Position numbers and translations under genes: made by a program
NCBI RefSeq assembly: GCF_900103325.1
Contig: NZ_FMXM01000032.1
Span: forward strand, 1 to 38,883
DNA length: 38,883 bases
Source of the DNA: Mesorhizobium qingshengii
GTDB taxonomy: Bacteria; Pseudomonadota; Alphaproteobacteria; Rhizobiales; Rhizobiaceae
Direction of reading: 5' to 3'
Notes under the pieces: generated by a model
Databases searched by the model: none
The model's input: only the letters and a program-made list of their open reading frames with translations
Told to the model about the DNA's origin: nothing
In this document: piece after piece, positions 16,413 through 24,779 of the stretch
Numbering within the stretch: the first letter of the stretch is position 1
How the letters are laid out: each line of letters opens with the position of its first letter

Positions 16413-17390
16413 TCAATAGCCACCAATCACCGGCAGGATCTCTCCAGTGATGTAGCTGGAACATTGTGGCGATGCCAGAAACACATAGGCCGGCGCAATC
16501 TCTTCCGGCTGTGCCGGGCGCTTCATCGGTGTTTTCGCGCCGAACTTCGAGACGTCGCCGGCCTGCTTTTCAGACGGGTTCAGGGGTGTCCACACCGGAC
16601 CCGGCGCGACTGCATTCACGCGGATTCCCTTGTCGATAAGGTTGCCCGATAGCGCCCTTGTGAAAGCGTGGATACCCCCCTTGGTCATCGAGTAATCGAT
16701 CAGTTCCTTTGACCCGTCTATGCCGGTTGTCGAGCCCGTGTTGACGATTGCCGAGCCGGGCTTCATATGCGCAACCGCCTCCTGAGCCATATGGAAATAA
16801 CCATAGAGGTTGGTCTTCAAGGTGGTGTCGAAATGCTCCTCGGTCAGGTCGGCAAAATCGGTCGAATGCACCTGGAATGCTGCGTTGTTGACGAGCACAT
16901 CGAGCCCTCCCAATTGCTTGAGCGTATTGCTGACAGCTTTGCGGCAGAAGGTTCGGTCCGCCACATCTCCGCGCAGAATGATGCAGCGTCGGCCTTCGCT
17001 TTCCACCGCCTGCTTCGTCACCTCGGCGTCGCCATCCTCGGACAGATACACAATCGCCACATCGGCGCCTTCGCGTGCAAAAAGAACAGCGACGGCCCGC
17101 CCAATACCGGAATCCCCTCCGGTGACCAGCGCCACCTTTCCCTCGAGCTTGCCAGAGCCGCGCCAAAATGGAGCATCGTAGAGCGGAGCTGGTTTGATCT
17201 CGGATTCATGGCCGGGTTTTAGATGATGCTGCTTTGGAAACGGCGGCACCGGGTATTTTCGCGCACCAGCCTGCATCGCCCCGGTGGTTTTTGATTTCGG
17301 TTTCGCTCGATCGTCGGCATCGACCTTGCGCTGTACGCGCTGCTGCTTTTGCACGGTCGTTGAGGTCTCGGTTTTCCTATCGCTCGGCAT
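16413..17390 (-). CDS. Short-chain dehydrogenase/reductase with N-terminal extension
   Basis: A 325-residue NAD(P)-dependent oxidoreductase of the extended SDR group related to Bacillus YhxC/YdaD general-stress proteins. It has a Lys-rich disordered N-terminal tail (1-45) and the element VPPFPKQHHLKPG with a conserved Pro/Gly pattern. The nucleotide site is TGGDSGIGRA (90-99), NNAA lies at 168-171, and the catalytic triad is Ser220, Tyr233 and Lys237 (YSMTK). AYVFLASPQ and the ITGEILPVIGG end are family features. The start is ATG 17390 with AGGAG six bases upstream; the frame is open far upstream but without a site. Substrate unknown. A stress role fits its relatives but is inferred. Confidence 0.92.
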   Translation of the reverse strand: MPSDRKTETSTTVQKQQRVQRKVDADDRAKPKSKTTGAMQAGARKYPVPPFPKQHHLKPGHESEIKPAPLYDAPFWRGSGKLEGKVALVTGGDSGIGRAVAVLFAREGADVAIVYLSEDGDAEVTKQAVESEGRRCIILRGDVADRTFCRKAVSNTLKQLGGLDVLVNNAAFQVHSTDFADLTEEHFDTTLKTNLYGYFHMAQEAVAHMKPGSAIVNTGSTTGIDGSKELIDYSMTKGGIHAFTRALSGNLIDKGIRVNAVAPGPVWTPLNPSEKQAGDVSKFGAKTPMKRPAQPEEIAPAYVFLASPQCSSYITGEILPVIGGY

Positions 17391-17783
17391 CGGTGTCTCC
17401 TGGGTTGCGGAGGAACAACGTGCGTCTAAGGAAAAAGTTGGCGGCGCTCGCTGCAAAAAGCTCAGGTGTTCGATCCGTGGACCCTGGTTTGCCAGATCGA
17501 GCGGACGCGTCGTGCTTGGTCCGCGCCATGCCAGGCCCCGAAATCGGCATCGCTTCTTGGACCTCGCGTAAAGTGCAGCAGGGATTCGATTGCGCTCCGA
17601 CCGCTCGTGGCGCGTTACACCTTCGTCATCAGGGGGAGAGAGGCGGTGGAATCCGTTCACCGCCTCGTCTTCCGAACAAGCCGAACTGAACTTCGCGCCG
17701 GCCAACGACGGCGTCCTGGCCACCATCCTGAGTGTGTGGCCCGACGGCGCCGCCGGCGGTGGTCGAGGCCAGACCTTGCAGCC
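17391..17783. other. Gap between SDR gene and small conserved gene
   Basis: Both flanking genes lie on the minus strand. I see no supported gene in this gap; the plus frame spanning 17466-18242 is antisense to the neighbouring gene. No full EcfG motif was found. Confidence 0.45.
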
Positions 17784-18218
17784 TCAATGCGCGAATGTTC
17801 CACGCAGCCAAGCGATGAAGCCGAGCCTCTCGGACATTACCGCACGGACACGAGAGGCAGCCCATCGCGCTCGTATCGTCGCGCCGACATGGCAATGGCA
17901 GACGATTTCGTGCAACTGCCAGTCGGTCAGTTCGAAGAAGCGCTTGGCTTCACCGTAGGTGTCGTCTCTCAACCCTTGCGCGCGAAGAATTGTATCCTCA
18001 AAGGCAACAGCGAGAGGCGAGTCGTCGTGACGCATTTTTTCGCGTATCTCTGGGAGCTTGTGTTCGGTGCCCGTAAGCGCTTCGAGACGCCGATCGGGAT
18101 TTTGCTCCAGAAGTTTTGCCCAACGTTCGAGACGCTGGCTCCGAGTCGCAATGAGGTCTGTTGGTTCAGCGTGAACGTCGGCAACGATAGAGAGTTGGTC
18201 AAGTGTTTGGTGCTTCAC
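17784..18218 (-). CDS. Conserved hypothetical protein, 144 residues
   Basis: A soluble protein of unknown function. Its layout (ATRSQRLERWAKLLEQNPDRRL, TGTEHKLPEIREKMR, SPLAVAFEDTILRAQGL, FFELTDWQLHEIVCHCHVG) matches a recurring rhizobial hypothetical in which a helical N-terminus precedes an FFxLxxxEAHxxxCxCH motif. The paired Cys and His at LHEIVCHCH could bind a metal. The start is GTG at 18218, with AGGAGG five bases upstream, which trims a non-conserved 73-residue upstream open frame. It is on the same strand as the SDR gene but 390 bases away. Confidence 0.7.
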   Translation of the reverse strand: MKHQTLDQLSIVADVHAEPTDLIATRSQRLERWAKLLEQNPDRRLEALTGTEHKLPEIREKMRHDDSPLAVAFEDTILRAQGLRDDTYGEAKRFFELTDWQLHEIVCHCHVGATIRARWAASRVRAVMSERLGFIAWLRGTFAH

Positions 18219-18266
18219 AGCCGCCTCCTGTTCAACAGGTGAGTTCGTCCCTCCGCAGGCGAAATT

Positions 18267-18644
18267 ATGGCGCTCCACGAGGCCGACAAGGCCCGCATGC
18301 ACGGACTGTTCGATCACTTTCTGATGCCGAAGTCCTGCAGCAAGCGCCGCCTTATGCCTGCGGAGCTCATCTTCCTGAACCGACGCCGTTGCATCAACCG
18401 GATCCAGAGAGGATTGCGGACCAGGACCGGCCCCCAACGAGCTGACCTGGGCGGCCGCAAGGGCGACGTCGACGACTATCTGATCTTCCTGATCGAGACG
18501 GTATGGATGCAGGTCGGCTTGTTTCTCAGGAACCTGACAACCGAGTTCGAGAACAATCTCGCCTGCATTCTAGACCTCGATTACCACGAGGAAGCCGCAA
18601 CCGCGATCGAGTGCGCGTACGCGCTGTCATCGTGCGCGACATAA
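18267..18644 (+). CDS. Unrecognised hypothetical protein
   Basis: A 125-residue frame with good GC third-position bias, which is why I keep it. I recognise no family. The protein has a helical Met/Leu-rich part (DDYLIFLIETVWMQVGLFLRN) and an acidic end (LDLDYHEEAATAIECAYAL). There is no signal peptide. The ribosome site is poor (AGG only). It lies divergent from the 144-residue gene with 48 bases between starts. It may be real or a chance frame. Confidence 0.35.
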   Translation: MALHEADKARMHGLFDHFLMPKSCSKRRLMPAELIFLNRRRCINRIQRGLRTRTGPQRADLGGRKGDVDDYLIFLIETVWMQVGLFLRNLTTEFENNLACILDLDYHEEAATAIECAYALSSCAT

Positions 18645-18771
18645 ACCACAGCGTGGCGCATCTTTTGCAACACGTCAGGTTTCCGGAAACGCCGAACTGA
18701 TGGCCGGGAATCATCATGAGCTGGCCAAAACTACCTTCTCCGGCGTTGCCCGCGGCCCAGGACAGGAACCG

Positions 18772-19785
18772 TCAACCGAAATCCCTGCGCAGCGGCGTGC
18801 AGCTTTCCCCGACGATCAGTGCCGGCTGAAAGACGATGCTGCGCACAGGCTCGGATCCCCTTTCCTCGATACGATCCACGAGCAGGCGCAGTGCTTCGTT
18901 GGTCATGTCGGCAATGGGGTGCTCTGTCCTCGTCAGTCGTGGCTTCAGGCCACCGGCGCCTGCTACCGTGTCCGTCGAGACGATCGAGACGTCCTGCGGA
19001 CAGCGCAAGCCAAGATCGGCAATGGCTCGCATCACGCCGATTGCCATGACGCCGTTCGCAACATAGATCGCAGTCGGGCGGTCGGGCGACCCCATCATGT
19101 CCCGAGCGACCGAATAAGCGGCTTCTTCGCGAAATTCGCCGGACCGGACGTGGCCGGGCTGCGGCGCAAGCCCCCGCGCCGCCATCGCATCGATCATGCC
19201 GTCAAGCCTGCCCTTGCTCGTCGACAGCTGCATCGGACCGGTGACCGAGCCTATGCGCCGATGACCAAGGTCGAGCAGGTAGTCGACGGCCTGCCGTCCG
19301 GCCGACCGATTGTCTATCGTGACCGTATCGGCGCCATTGCCTTCGATCGATCGACCCAGAAGAACGGTGGCGATGCCATCGAACTCATGCGGTTGGTATT
19401 GATTGGCCGCGCCCACCGGCACCAGAACCATTCCGTCGCAACCAAGGGTCCGAATTCGCGACAGGATGCGCCGCTCCGTGTCGGGCTTTTCATCGCTGTT
19501 GAAGAGGACGAGTGAATAGCCCCACGCGGCCACGGCCGCCTCTGCCGACCAGACAATGCGCGCGTAGAACGGGTTGGAGAGATCGGCCACCGCCAGGGCG
19601 ATCAGCTGGCTGCGGCTGCGGCGCAGGTTGCGGGCGGCCAGCGACGGTTCATAGCGCAGCTCGCGAATGGCGGTGACGACGCGAGCCCTCAGCTCGGGGC
19701 TGACAAACGCAGTATCGTTCATGACGGCCGAGACCGTCGCAGTCGATACGCCCGCCCTTCTGGCAACGTCTTTGATGGTGGCCAT
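18772..19785 (-). CDS. LacI family transcriptional repressor
   Basis: A 337-residue sugar-responsive regulator. The LacI helix-turn-helix is at residues 1-25 (ATIKDVARRAGVSTATVSAVMN), followed by the hinge helix YEPSLAARNLRRSRS and a periplasmic-binding-protein-like effector domain (LIALAVADLSNPFYARI, VDYLLDLGHRRIGSVTGP, GVMAIGVMRAIADLGL). It is divergent from the sugar ABC operon and very likely represses it. Two sites of the form AGCNAANCGNTTNGCT lie between the two starts, one of them 12 bases before its own start codon, so it should autoregulate. The inducer is unknown and presumably the transported sugar or a derivative. Length and domain order are normal. Confidence 0.93.
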   Translation of the reverse strand: MATIKDVARRAGVSTATVSAVMNDTAFVSPELRARVVTAIRELRYEPSLAARNLRRSRSQLIALAVADLSNPFYARIVWSAEAAVAAWGYSLVLFNSDEKPDTERRILSRIRTLGCDGMVLVPVGAANQYQPHEFDGIATVLLGRSIEGNGADTVTIDNRSAGRQAVDYLLDLGHRRIGSVTGPMQLSTSKGRLDGMIDAMAARGLAPQPGHVRSGEFREEAAYSVARDMMGSPDRPTAIYVANGVMAIGVMRAIADLGLRCPQDVSIVSTDTVAGAGGLKPRLTRTEHPIADMTNEALRLLVDRIEERGSEPVRSIVFQPALIVGESCTPLRRDFG

Positions 19786-19796
19786 TTTGCCCTGAT

Positions 19797-19812
19797 AGCT
19801 AATCGTTTCGCT
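19797..19812. promoter_or_regulatory. LacI-type operator 1
   Basis: AGCTAATCGTTTCGCT fits AGCNAANCGNTTNGCT, a palindrome with the central CG typical of LacI-family operators. It lies directly before the lacI-like start. Its partner is at 19885-19900; the centres are 88 bp apart. Confidence 0.7.
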
Positions 19813-19884
19813 GAAGTCTCGGTCAGATTTATGGCGGTGTCCAGCGGATTCATGCTTGCATTGGGTCGCGTTTTGCAGGACGTT

Positions 19885-19900
19885 AGCGAAACGGTTTGCT
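19885..19900. promoter_or_regulatory. LacI-type operator 2
   Basis: AGCGAAACGGTTTGCT fits the same AGCNAANCGNTTNGCT pattern as operator 1. It lies 43 bases before the substrate-binding protein start, where it would block the operon promoter. Together the two sites could support DNA looping. Confidence 0.7.
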
Positions 19901-19943
19901 GTCGGGAGGCTCGGGCGGCAAATGAGGCGAAGGGAGGAGAACC

Positions 19944-20885
19944 ATGAAAAATCTAGCTTGCATCATCGCCGCCGGCGCGCTCTCGCTCGCGGCGGCCGGC
20001 GCCGCGGCGCAGGACAAGCCGCTTCTTGGCATCGTGTCCATCAGCGCCACGGAAGCCAACAATGTCCGCTACATCCAGGGGGCCACAAAGGCCGCCGATG
20101 AGCTTGGCTGGAAGACCAACGTCGTGGATGCCGCCGGCAGTGCCGATCAGGCAAACGCGGCGATCCAGAATTTCGCGCAGCTCAAGGCGCATGCAATCAT
20201 CGACATGGTGTTTCCCTATTCGTCCATCGGCGCGGGTCTGGCTGCCGCGGGAGACGCTGGAATACCCGTCGTAACCTGGGGCGGCGGGCTTGGCTCGAGC
20301 GTTGCTGCAACGAATGGCTCGGGCGGCCCGATGGCGATACCGGTCGTCGATCTCATGGTCAAGAAAATGGACGGCAAGGGCTCGATACTGGCCCTCACTT
20401 ATAGGACCGGCGAAGTCTGCCGAAACCGCGAAGTCGTCATGGACGAGATCGTCGCCAAACATCCCGAGATCACCGTCACCAAGAACGAAGTGCGCATTCC
20501 CGGCTACTTTGAGGACGGAGCTCAATACGCAAATGCCTGGTTGGCCTCGCATCCGGCCGGCAAGGAAAACCTGGCGATCTGGGGATGCTGGGACGACCCG
20601 GCGATTGGCGCCATCGGCTCATTGCGCGCCCAGGGGCGCGATGACGTGCTCGTTTATGGCATCAATGGCAATGCCCAGGCGCTGGAAAACATCAAGAACG
20701 GCTTCATGACGGCAACGGCCTGGCAGGACAGCTTCACCGAAGGCTACAACATGGTCAAAATGCTGAAGGACATCAAGGACGCTGGCGGCGCGTGGCAAGC
20801 CAAGGCGGCTGAGGTTCCAGCCGTGCTCGTGACCAAGGAGACTGTCGATGCCTTTCTCAAGGACCATCCGGAAGCCATAAAGTAG
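19944..20885 (+). CDS. Sugar ABC transporter substrate-binding protein
   Basis: Periplasmic solute receptor of the RbsB/Peripla_BP_4 type, 313 residues. The signal peptide is MKNLACIIAAGALSLAAAG with cleavage near AAA-QD. The mature protein shows GIVSISATEANNVRYIQGA, a ligand-pocket region FPYSSIGAGLAAAGDAGIPVVTWGGG, and GYFEDGAQYANAWLASHP, as in the group that feeds RbsA/RbsC-type transporters. A strong GGGAGGAG site precedes the ATG. It is the first gene of the LacI-controlled operon and is followed by ATPase, permease and an MBL hydrolase. A hairpin between this gene and the ATPase gene could favour high levels of the receptor. The ligand cannot be read from the sequence. Confidence 0.93.
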   Translation: MKNLACIIAAGALSLAAAGAAAQDKPLLGIVSISATEANNVRYIQGATKAADELGWKTNVVDAAGSADQANAAIQNFAQLKAHAIIDMVFPYSSIGAGLAAAGDAGIPVVTWGGGLGSSVAATNGSGGPMAIPVVDLMVKKMDGKGSILALTYRTGEVCRNREVVMDEIVAKHPEITVTKNEVRIPGYFEDGAQYANAWLASHPAGKENLAIWGCWDDPAIGAIGSLRAQGRDDVLVYGINGNAQALENIKNGFMTATAWQDSFTEGYNMVKMLKDIKDAGGAWQAKAAEVPAVLVTKETVDAFLKDHPEAIK

Positions 20886-20917
20886 GGTTTGGTTTGGAGG
20901 CGGCGTTCACAAGGGGT

Positions 20918-20937
20918 GCGCCGCAGCCAGGCGGCGC
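20918..20937 (+). promoter_or_regulatory. Intercistronic hairpin before ATPase start
   Basis: GCGCCGC (20918-20924) pairs with GCGGCGC (20931-20937) around a 6-base loop, ending four bases before the ATPase ATG at 20942. It would hide the weak ribosome site and could lower ATPase translation relative to the upstream binding protein, or protect the upstream mRNA end. Confidence 0.5.
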
Positions 20938-20941
20938 TGAA

Positions 20942-22471
20942 ATGACAACTCCATTCCTGGTCGCACGCGACATCGCAAAGGCCTTCGGCGGCACACAAGC
21001 GCTGAAGGGCGTATCGCTCGACATTGCGCCCGGTGAAATCCACGGTCTTGTCGGTGCCAATGGCGCGGGCAAGTCGACCTTCATCCGTATCCTGGCCGGA
21101 CTGAACCATCCCGATGCCGGTCGAATCGAACTCGACGGCCACAGCCAGGAGATTGGCACCCCGCAGCGGGCAACCGAACTCGGCATGAGCTTCATCCATC
21201 AGGAGCTTGCGTTTGTGCCCGGCATGAACGTGCTGCAAAACATAATGCTGGGCGTCCCGAAGAAAACGCGCTTTGGGCTGACCGATTGGCGTGCGATCGC
21301 GCGCGACGTTGCGCCGATCGCCAGGCGCGTGGGCATATCCGCCCCGCTCAACGCGGGCGTGAAGGGCCTTTCCACGGCCGAGATATGGCTGATCAACATT
21401 TGCCGCGCGCTGGTGCGCAAGGCGCGGCTGATCGTCATGGATGAGCCGACGGCATCGCTTGCGGCAAGTGAGGCCGAACGGTTGTTTGCAATCGTGCGCG
21501 ATCTTTCCGCCTCAGGCGTGGCGGTGCTCTACATTTCGCATCGGTTGGACGAAATCCTGAGCCTGTGCACGCGCGTATCGGTCTTTCGCGACGGCCGCTC
21601 GGTGGCCGAGCTCGCCGGAGACACACTGCGCCGCCCCGCGCTGGTCGAGGCGATCGTTGGCGGCGCAATTCGGGATGCTCAACGGACAGCCCCCGAACGC
21701 CCGCGCGGCGGTGTTGTGATGGAAGCCAAGAAGCTGACGCGGGCGCCGAAAGTCCTCGGCGTCAGCCTTCAACTCCACGCCGGCGAAGTGTTGGGCATCG
21801 GGGGCCTTGTCGGCGCCGGGCGAACCGAGCTCGCCCGGCTGCTTTTTGGGGCAGACCGGCCCCACAGCGGTGAGATGACGCTCGTCGGTCGGCCCTATGC
21901 CCCCGCCTCCCCCGCGGCGGCCGTCCAGGCCGGGCTTGGACTGGTCCCGGAGGAGCGGCGTGCGGAAGCGCTCTTTCTCTCTAAAAGCATCGCCTTCAAT
22001 CTGGGCATCGCCAATCTCGACAAGGTTGTTATCGGTCGATACCTGCCGCTGATGAACCGCGGCGCGCGGACGTCCATGGCCGGCGAGATCATGCGGTCGC
22101 TGTCGATAAAAGCGCGTAGCGCAAGCACGCCCGTTGGCAGTCTCAGTGGCGGCAATCAGCAGAAAGTTGCGATCGGCCGCTGGCTCCAGCGCACCCCGAA
22201 GGTGCTGATCCTCGATGAGCCGACGCGAGGCGTCGATATTGGAGCACGCGCCGAGATTCACCGGCTGATCCGCCAGCAAGCCGAATCCGGAATGGCGGTG
22301 CTGGTGATCTCGTCGGAACCGGACGAACTGCCCGAGCTGTGCGACCGCGTTCTGGTGATGGCGGAAGGCCGCATTGTTCGCGAGCTGAGCGGTGCAGGGG
22401 TGTCGCGAAAGGCGATCGTCGAGGCAAGCTATGTCGAGCCGGAAGCACTGATGGAGGATCATCTGGCATGA
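20942..22471 (+). CDS. Sugar ABC transporter ATPase, double domain (RbsA/MglA type)
   Basis: Cytoplasmic energy-coupling subunit with two nucleotide-binding domains, 509 residues from ATG 20942. Domain 1 has Walker A GANGAGKST (38-46), the altered signature LSTAE (143-147) and Walker B LIVMDEPT (163-170). Domain 2 has the degenerate Walker A GLVGAGRTEL (288-297), a full LSGGNQQK signature (401-408) and LILDEPTRGVDIGA. This asymmetry is normal for carbohydrate importers of this class. A TTG start at 20894 would add 16 residues and avoid the hairpin; the ATG gives the family-typical N-terminus. It overlaps the permease start by four bases. Confidence 0.94.
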   Translation: MTTPFLVARDIAKAFGGTQALKGVSLDIAPGEIHGLVGANGAGKSTFIRILAGLNHPDAGRIELDGHSQEIGTPQRATELGMSFIHQELAFVPGMNVLQNIMLGVPKKTRFGLTDWRAIARDVAPIARRVGISAPLNAGVKGLSTAEIWLINICRALVRKARLIVMDEPTASLAASEAERLFAIVRDLSASGVAVLYISHRLDEILSLCTRVSVFRDGRSVAELAGDTLRRPALVEAIVGGAIRDAQRTAPERPRGGVVMEAKKLTRAPKVLGVSLQLHAGEVLGIGGLVGAGRTELARLLFGADRPHSGEMTLVGRPYAPASPAAAVQAGLGLVPEERRAEALFLSKSIAFNLGIANLDKVVIGRYLPLMNRGARTSMAGEIMRSLSIKARSASTPVGSLSGGNQQKVAIGRWLQRTPKVLILDEPTRGVDIGARAEIHRLIRQQAESGMAVLVISSEPDELPELCDRVLVMAEGRIVRELSGAGVSRKAIVEASYVEPEALMEDHLA

Positions 22472-23463
22472 GCGATATTGCGATAAGCGCCCGGCGTCTG
22501 TCGCCCTCAACCAAGGCGGCGCTTGGTATCTTTGCCCGCTACGGGACAATCATCGGACTTCTGGCGATGATCGTCACATTTTCGATCCTGTCGCCCGGCG
22601 CCTTTCCCACCGTGGGCAATTTTACCAATGTGCTGAACCAGGCCTCGCTGGCCATGATCATTGCTGGCGGGCTGACGCTTGCCGTGGTTGTTGGCGAACT
22701 CGACCTGTCCATAGGCTTCGCCGCCAGCCTGCACGGCATTTTGATCACCGGCCTTGTCGTCCACGACAAGCTGCCCATCCCGCTTGCGGTGATTATCGTC
22801 ATCGCTTTGGGCGCGGTGATCGGCCTCGTCAACGGCTTCATCGTCACCAAGGTCAAGGTCAATTCCGTTATTGCGACGCTGGGAGTGGGAACGATCCTTA
22901 CGGGCCTGGCCTTCGCCTATTCCGCCGGCGTTCCCATCGTGGCAGGCGTGCCGGAGGCATTTCTCCAGCTTTCCCTTGGCCGTTGGCTGTTCGGCATCCC
23001 GAACAACATCATCGTCATGATTGTCGTTCTCGGTGGGCTTTGGGTCCTGGTCGAGCGGACACCGCTCGGCCAGGAGATTCAGGCTGTGGGCGGCAACGCC
23101 GTGGCCGCCCGCCTTGCCGGGGTGAATGTCGACCGCATCAAGATCCTCGGCTTCGTCATTTCGGGAATGTGCGCCGCACTGACCGGGATCCTGCTTGCCT
23201 CACGGCTCGGCAGTGGCACGGCAAGTGCCGCCGATTCCTACCTGCTCACCGCATTCGCAGCGGTGTTCCTGGGCTCTGCAACCCTGCGTGACGGCGAATT
23301 CCATGTGCTCGGCACGCTGGTCGGCGCCCTCATCATCGCCTTCGGCTTCAATGGCCTTAACATTTTCGGCGCCCCGACATTCTCGCAATATGTGCTGCAG
23401 GGCGCCATTCTGATCATTGCGGTGGGCATGGCGAGCCTGGGCCGATCGCTGGCGGAGCGTTGA
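22468..23463 (+). CDS. Sugar ABC transporter permease (RbsC type)
   Basis: Inner-membrane channel subunit, 331 residues, with eight to ten hydrophobic helices. Family marks are NVLNQASLAMIIAGGLTLAVVVGELDLSIG, shown here only as a guide, the coupling region VGGNAVAARLAGVNVDRIKI that contacts the ATPase, and the C-terminal GALIIAFGFNGLNIFG. The ATG at 22468 overlaps the ATPase stop (ATGA), indicating coupled translation. The next gene, an MBL hydrolase, starts 11 bases after its stop. There is a single permease gene, so the channel would be a homodimer, as is usual for this class. Confidence 0.93.
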   Translation: MSDIAISARRLSPSTKAALGIFARYGTIIGLLAMIVTFSILSPGAFPTVGNFTNVLNQASLAMIIAGGLTLAVVVGELDLSIGFAASLHGILITGLVVHDKLPIPLAVIIVIALGAVIGLVNGFIVTKVKVNSVIATLGVGTILTGLAFAYSAGVPIVAGVPEAFLQLSLGRWLFGIPNNIIVMIVVLGGLWVLVERTPLGQEIQAVGGNAVAARLAGVNVDRIKILGFVISGMCAALTGILLASRLGSGTASAADSYLLTAFAAVFLGSATLRDGEFHVLGTLVGALIIAFGFNGLNIFGAPTFSQYVLQGAILIIAVGMASLGRSLAER

Positions 23464-23474
23464 AGGAGAAAGCG

Positions 23475-24311
23475 ATGACAGGCGAAAACATGCATTGGGA
23501 GGTCTATGTCGTCGAATTCGCCCGCTCCAGGCAGCAGCCCTGGGTGGATCTCGTCGCCGGCATGTATGAGGATGGCAAGGTCGATCTGCCCTTTTCCTTT
23601 GTCCTGCTGAAGCGTGGCGACCGCAACGTGCTGGTCGACACCGGGTTCATTCAGGAATCCAGCACGGCCTTCTCGCTGAAATTTGGCATTCCCTACTGGA
23701 TCTCCCCGGTTCGCATGCTCGCCGAGCTTGGCGTTGGCCCCGACGCGATCACGGACATTTTCGTGACCCATGCGCATTTCGATCACATGGGATCGATCGC
23801 CGAGTTTCCGAATGCAAATCTCCACATCCAGAAAAGCGAGTTGCTGTCCTGGTACGAGGCGATCGCATTGCCCCCCCGTTTCGGCTATCTCACCGCCATC
23901 ATCGATCCGGATACCCTGCGCGCCGCCCTTGACGCATCGGTCGAACACCGCGTCTCGTTGATCGACGGCGACAAGGACGACGTACTGCCGGGCATCCATG
24001 TGCGACTGGGCAGCGGCCACACCATCGGACAGCAATTCGTCATCGTCCAGTCTGCACGGGGCAGACTGGTGATCTCCGGCGACTGTGTCTATTCCACCCG
24101 CCAGATCACCGGACACAAGCACGACGGCGTCTACGCGCCGCTGAACAATGCCGTTGGCAGCGTCTGGGAGCAGTTGAAGACCATCGACCGCATCAACACC
24201 GAGATTGGCGGCGATCTTGGGCGATTGATCGTCCTGCACGACATAGAGCGATGGAACGGCCTGCCGGTCATTGCCGAGCTCGAAGGATTCCGGATCGTCA
24301 GGGCCGGATAG
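23475..24311 (+). CDS. Metallo-beta-lactamase-fold hydrolase, AHL-lactonase-like
   Basis: A 278-residue zinc hydrolase. The metal site is complete: HAHFDH at 99-104, His182 in GSGHT, Asp203 in SGDC and His255 in VLHD. The overall layout (FSFVLLKRGDRNVLVDTG, AITDIFVTHAHFDHMG) is that of the AiiA/AttM lactonase group. It has no signal peptide, so it acts in the cytoplasm. The start is ATG 23475 with AAGGAG six bases upstream. As the last gene of a LacI-controlled sugar importer operon, it may open a lactone of the imported compound rather than quench quorum signals. Both are possible and the sequence does not decide. Confidence 0.87.
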   Translation: MTGENMHWEVYVVEFARSRQQPWVDLVAGMYEDGKVDLPFSFVLLKRGDRNVLVDTGFIQESSTAFSLKFGIPYWISPVRMLAELGVGPDAITDIFVTHAHFDHMGSIAEFPNANLHIQKSELLSWYEAIALPPRFGYLTAIIDPDTLRAALDASVEHRVSLIDGDKDDVLPGIHVRLGSGHTIGQQFVIVQSARGRLVISGDCVYSTRQITGHKHDGVYAPLNNAVGSVWEQLKTIDRINTEIGGDLGRLIVLHDIERWNGLPVIAELEGFRIVRAG

Positions 24312-24409
24312 GGGCGCCATGGGTTCGGGTTGTAGCCCCCCTGAAGTCGATGAATCCGACGCTCCCGGCGACATAGCGTAGCAAGCGATCCACGGCATTG
24401 CCTAGTTGG

Positions 24410-24660
24410 CCATGTAGCGAGCCAACGGTCGCCCTGTCGGTCGATACAGGCACACGGGATATCTCGTGTTCCGCGCGGAACGAAGCCGTCACGATAGTCT
24501 GGACGGAGTGTGAAGGGCCGCAAGTCAAGGAACCGGCTACGGAAGCAAGTTGCTGGAGCGCAGCGTTACAGGGCACTTGCGCGGCGCCATCACCTATGAA
24601 TGGGAAAGCGACGGCCTCGTGGTCACTTTGAAAGTGAACCCGGACCGCCTCGCTCAATGA
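24410..24660 (+). pseudogene. C-terminal remnant of an HWE histidine kinase
   Basis: Only the tail of a kinase ATPase domain is left. One frame reads ALSVDTGTRDISCSA and then VTIVWTECEGPQVK, containing the family's WxE. The next part, GYGSKLLERSVTGHLRGAIT then WESDGLVVTLKV, is in another frame, so a frameshift lies near 24525-24535. No phospho-acceptor region is found upstream; the sequence before 24430 has stops in every frame that would match. The left limit is approximate. Confidence 0.7.
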
Positions 24661-24779
24661 AGCTAACGACGTTGAGGAGGCGCCGTTCCGCCGTCCCAGA
24701 TGAGGAGAATCGGCAGTCGGTGGAGCTACTAGCTTGAAAGCAGGTCACGCAACGATGCGGCTATCGCGGCATGGTCATA

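Noticed and set aside
21512..22549. 345-residue minus-strand frame
   Set aside because: Antisense to the sugar ABC ATPase and permease genes, composition Arg/His/Ala-rich, no recognisable domain.
23238..24398. 386-residue minus-strand frame
   Set aside because: Antisense to the metallo-beta-lactamase-fold gene, which has complete metal motifs and a strong ribosome site; the antisense frame has neither.
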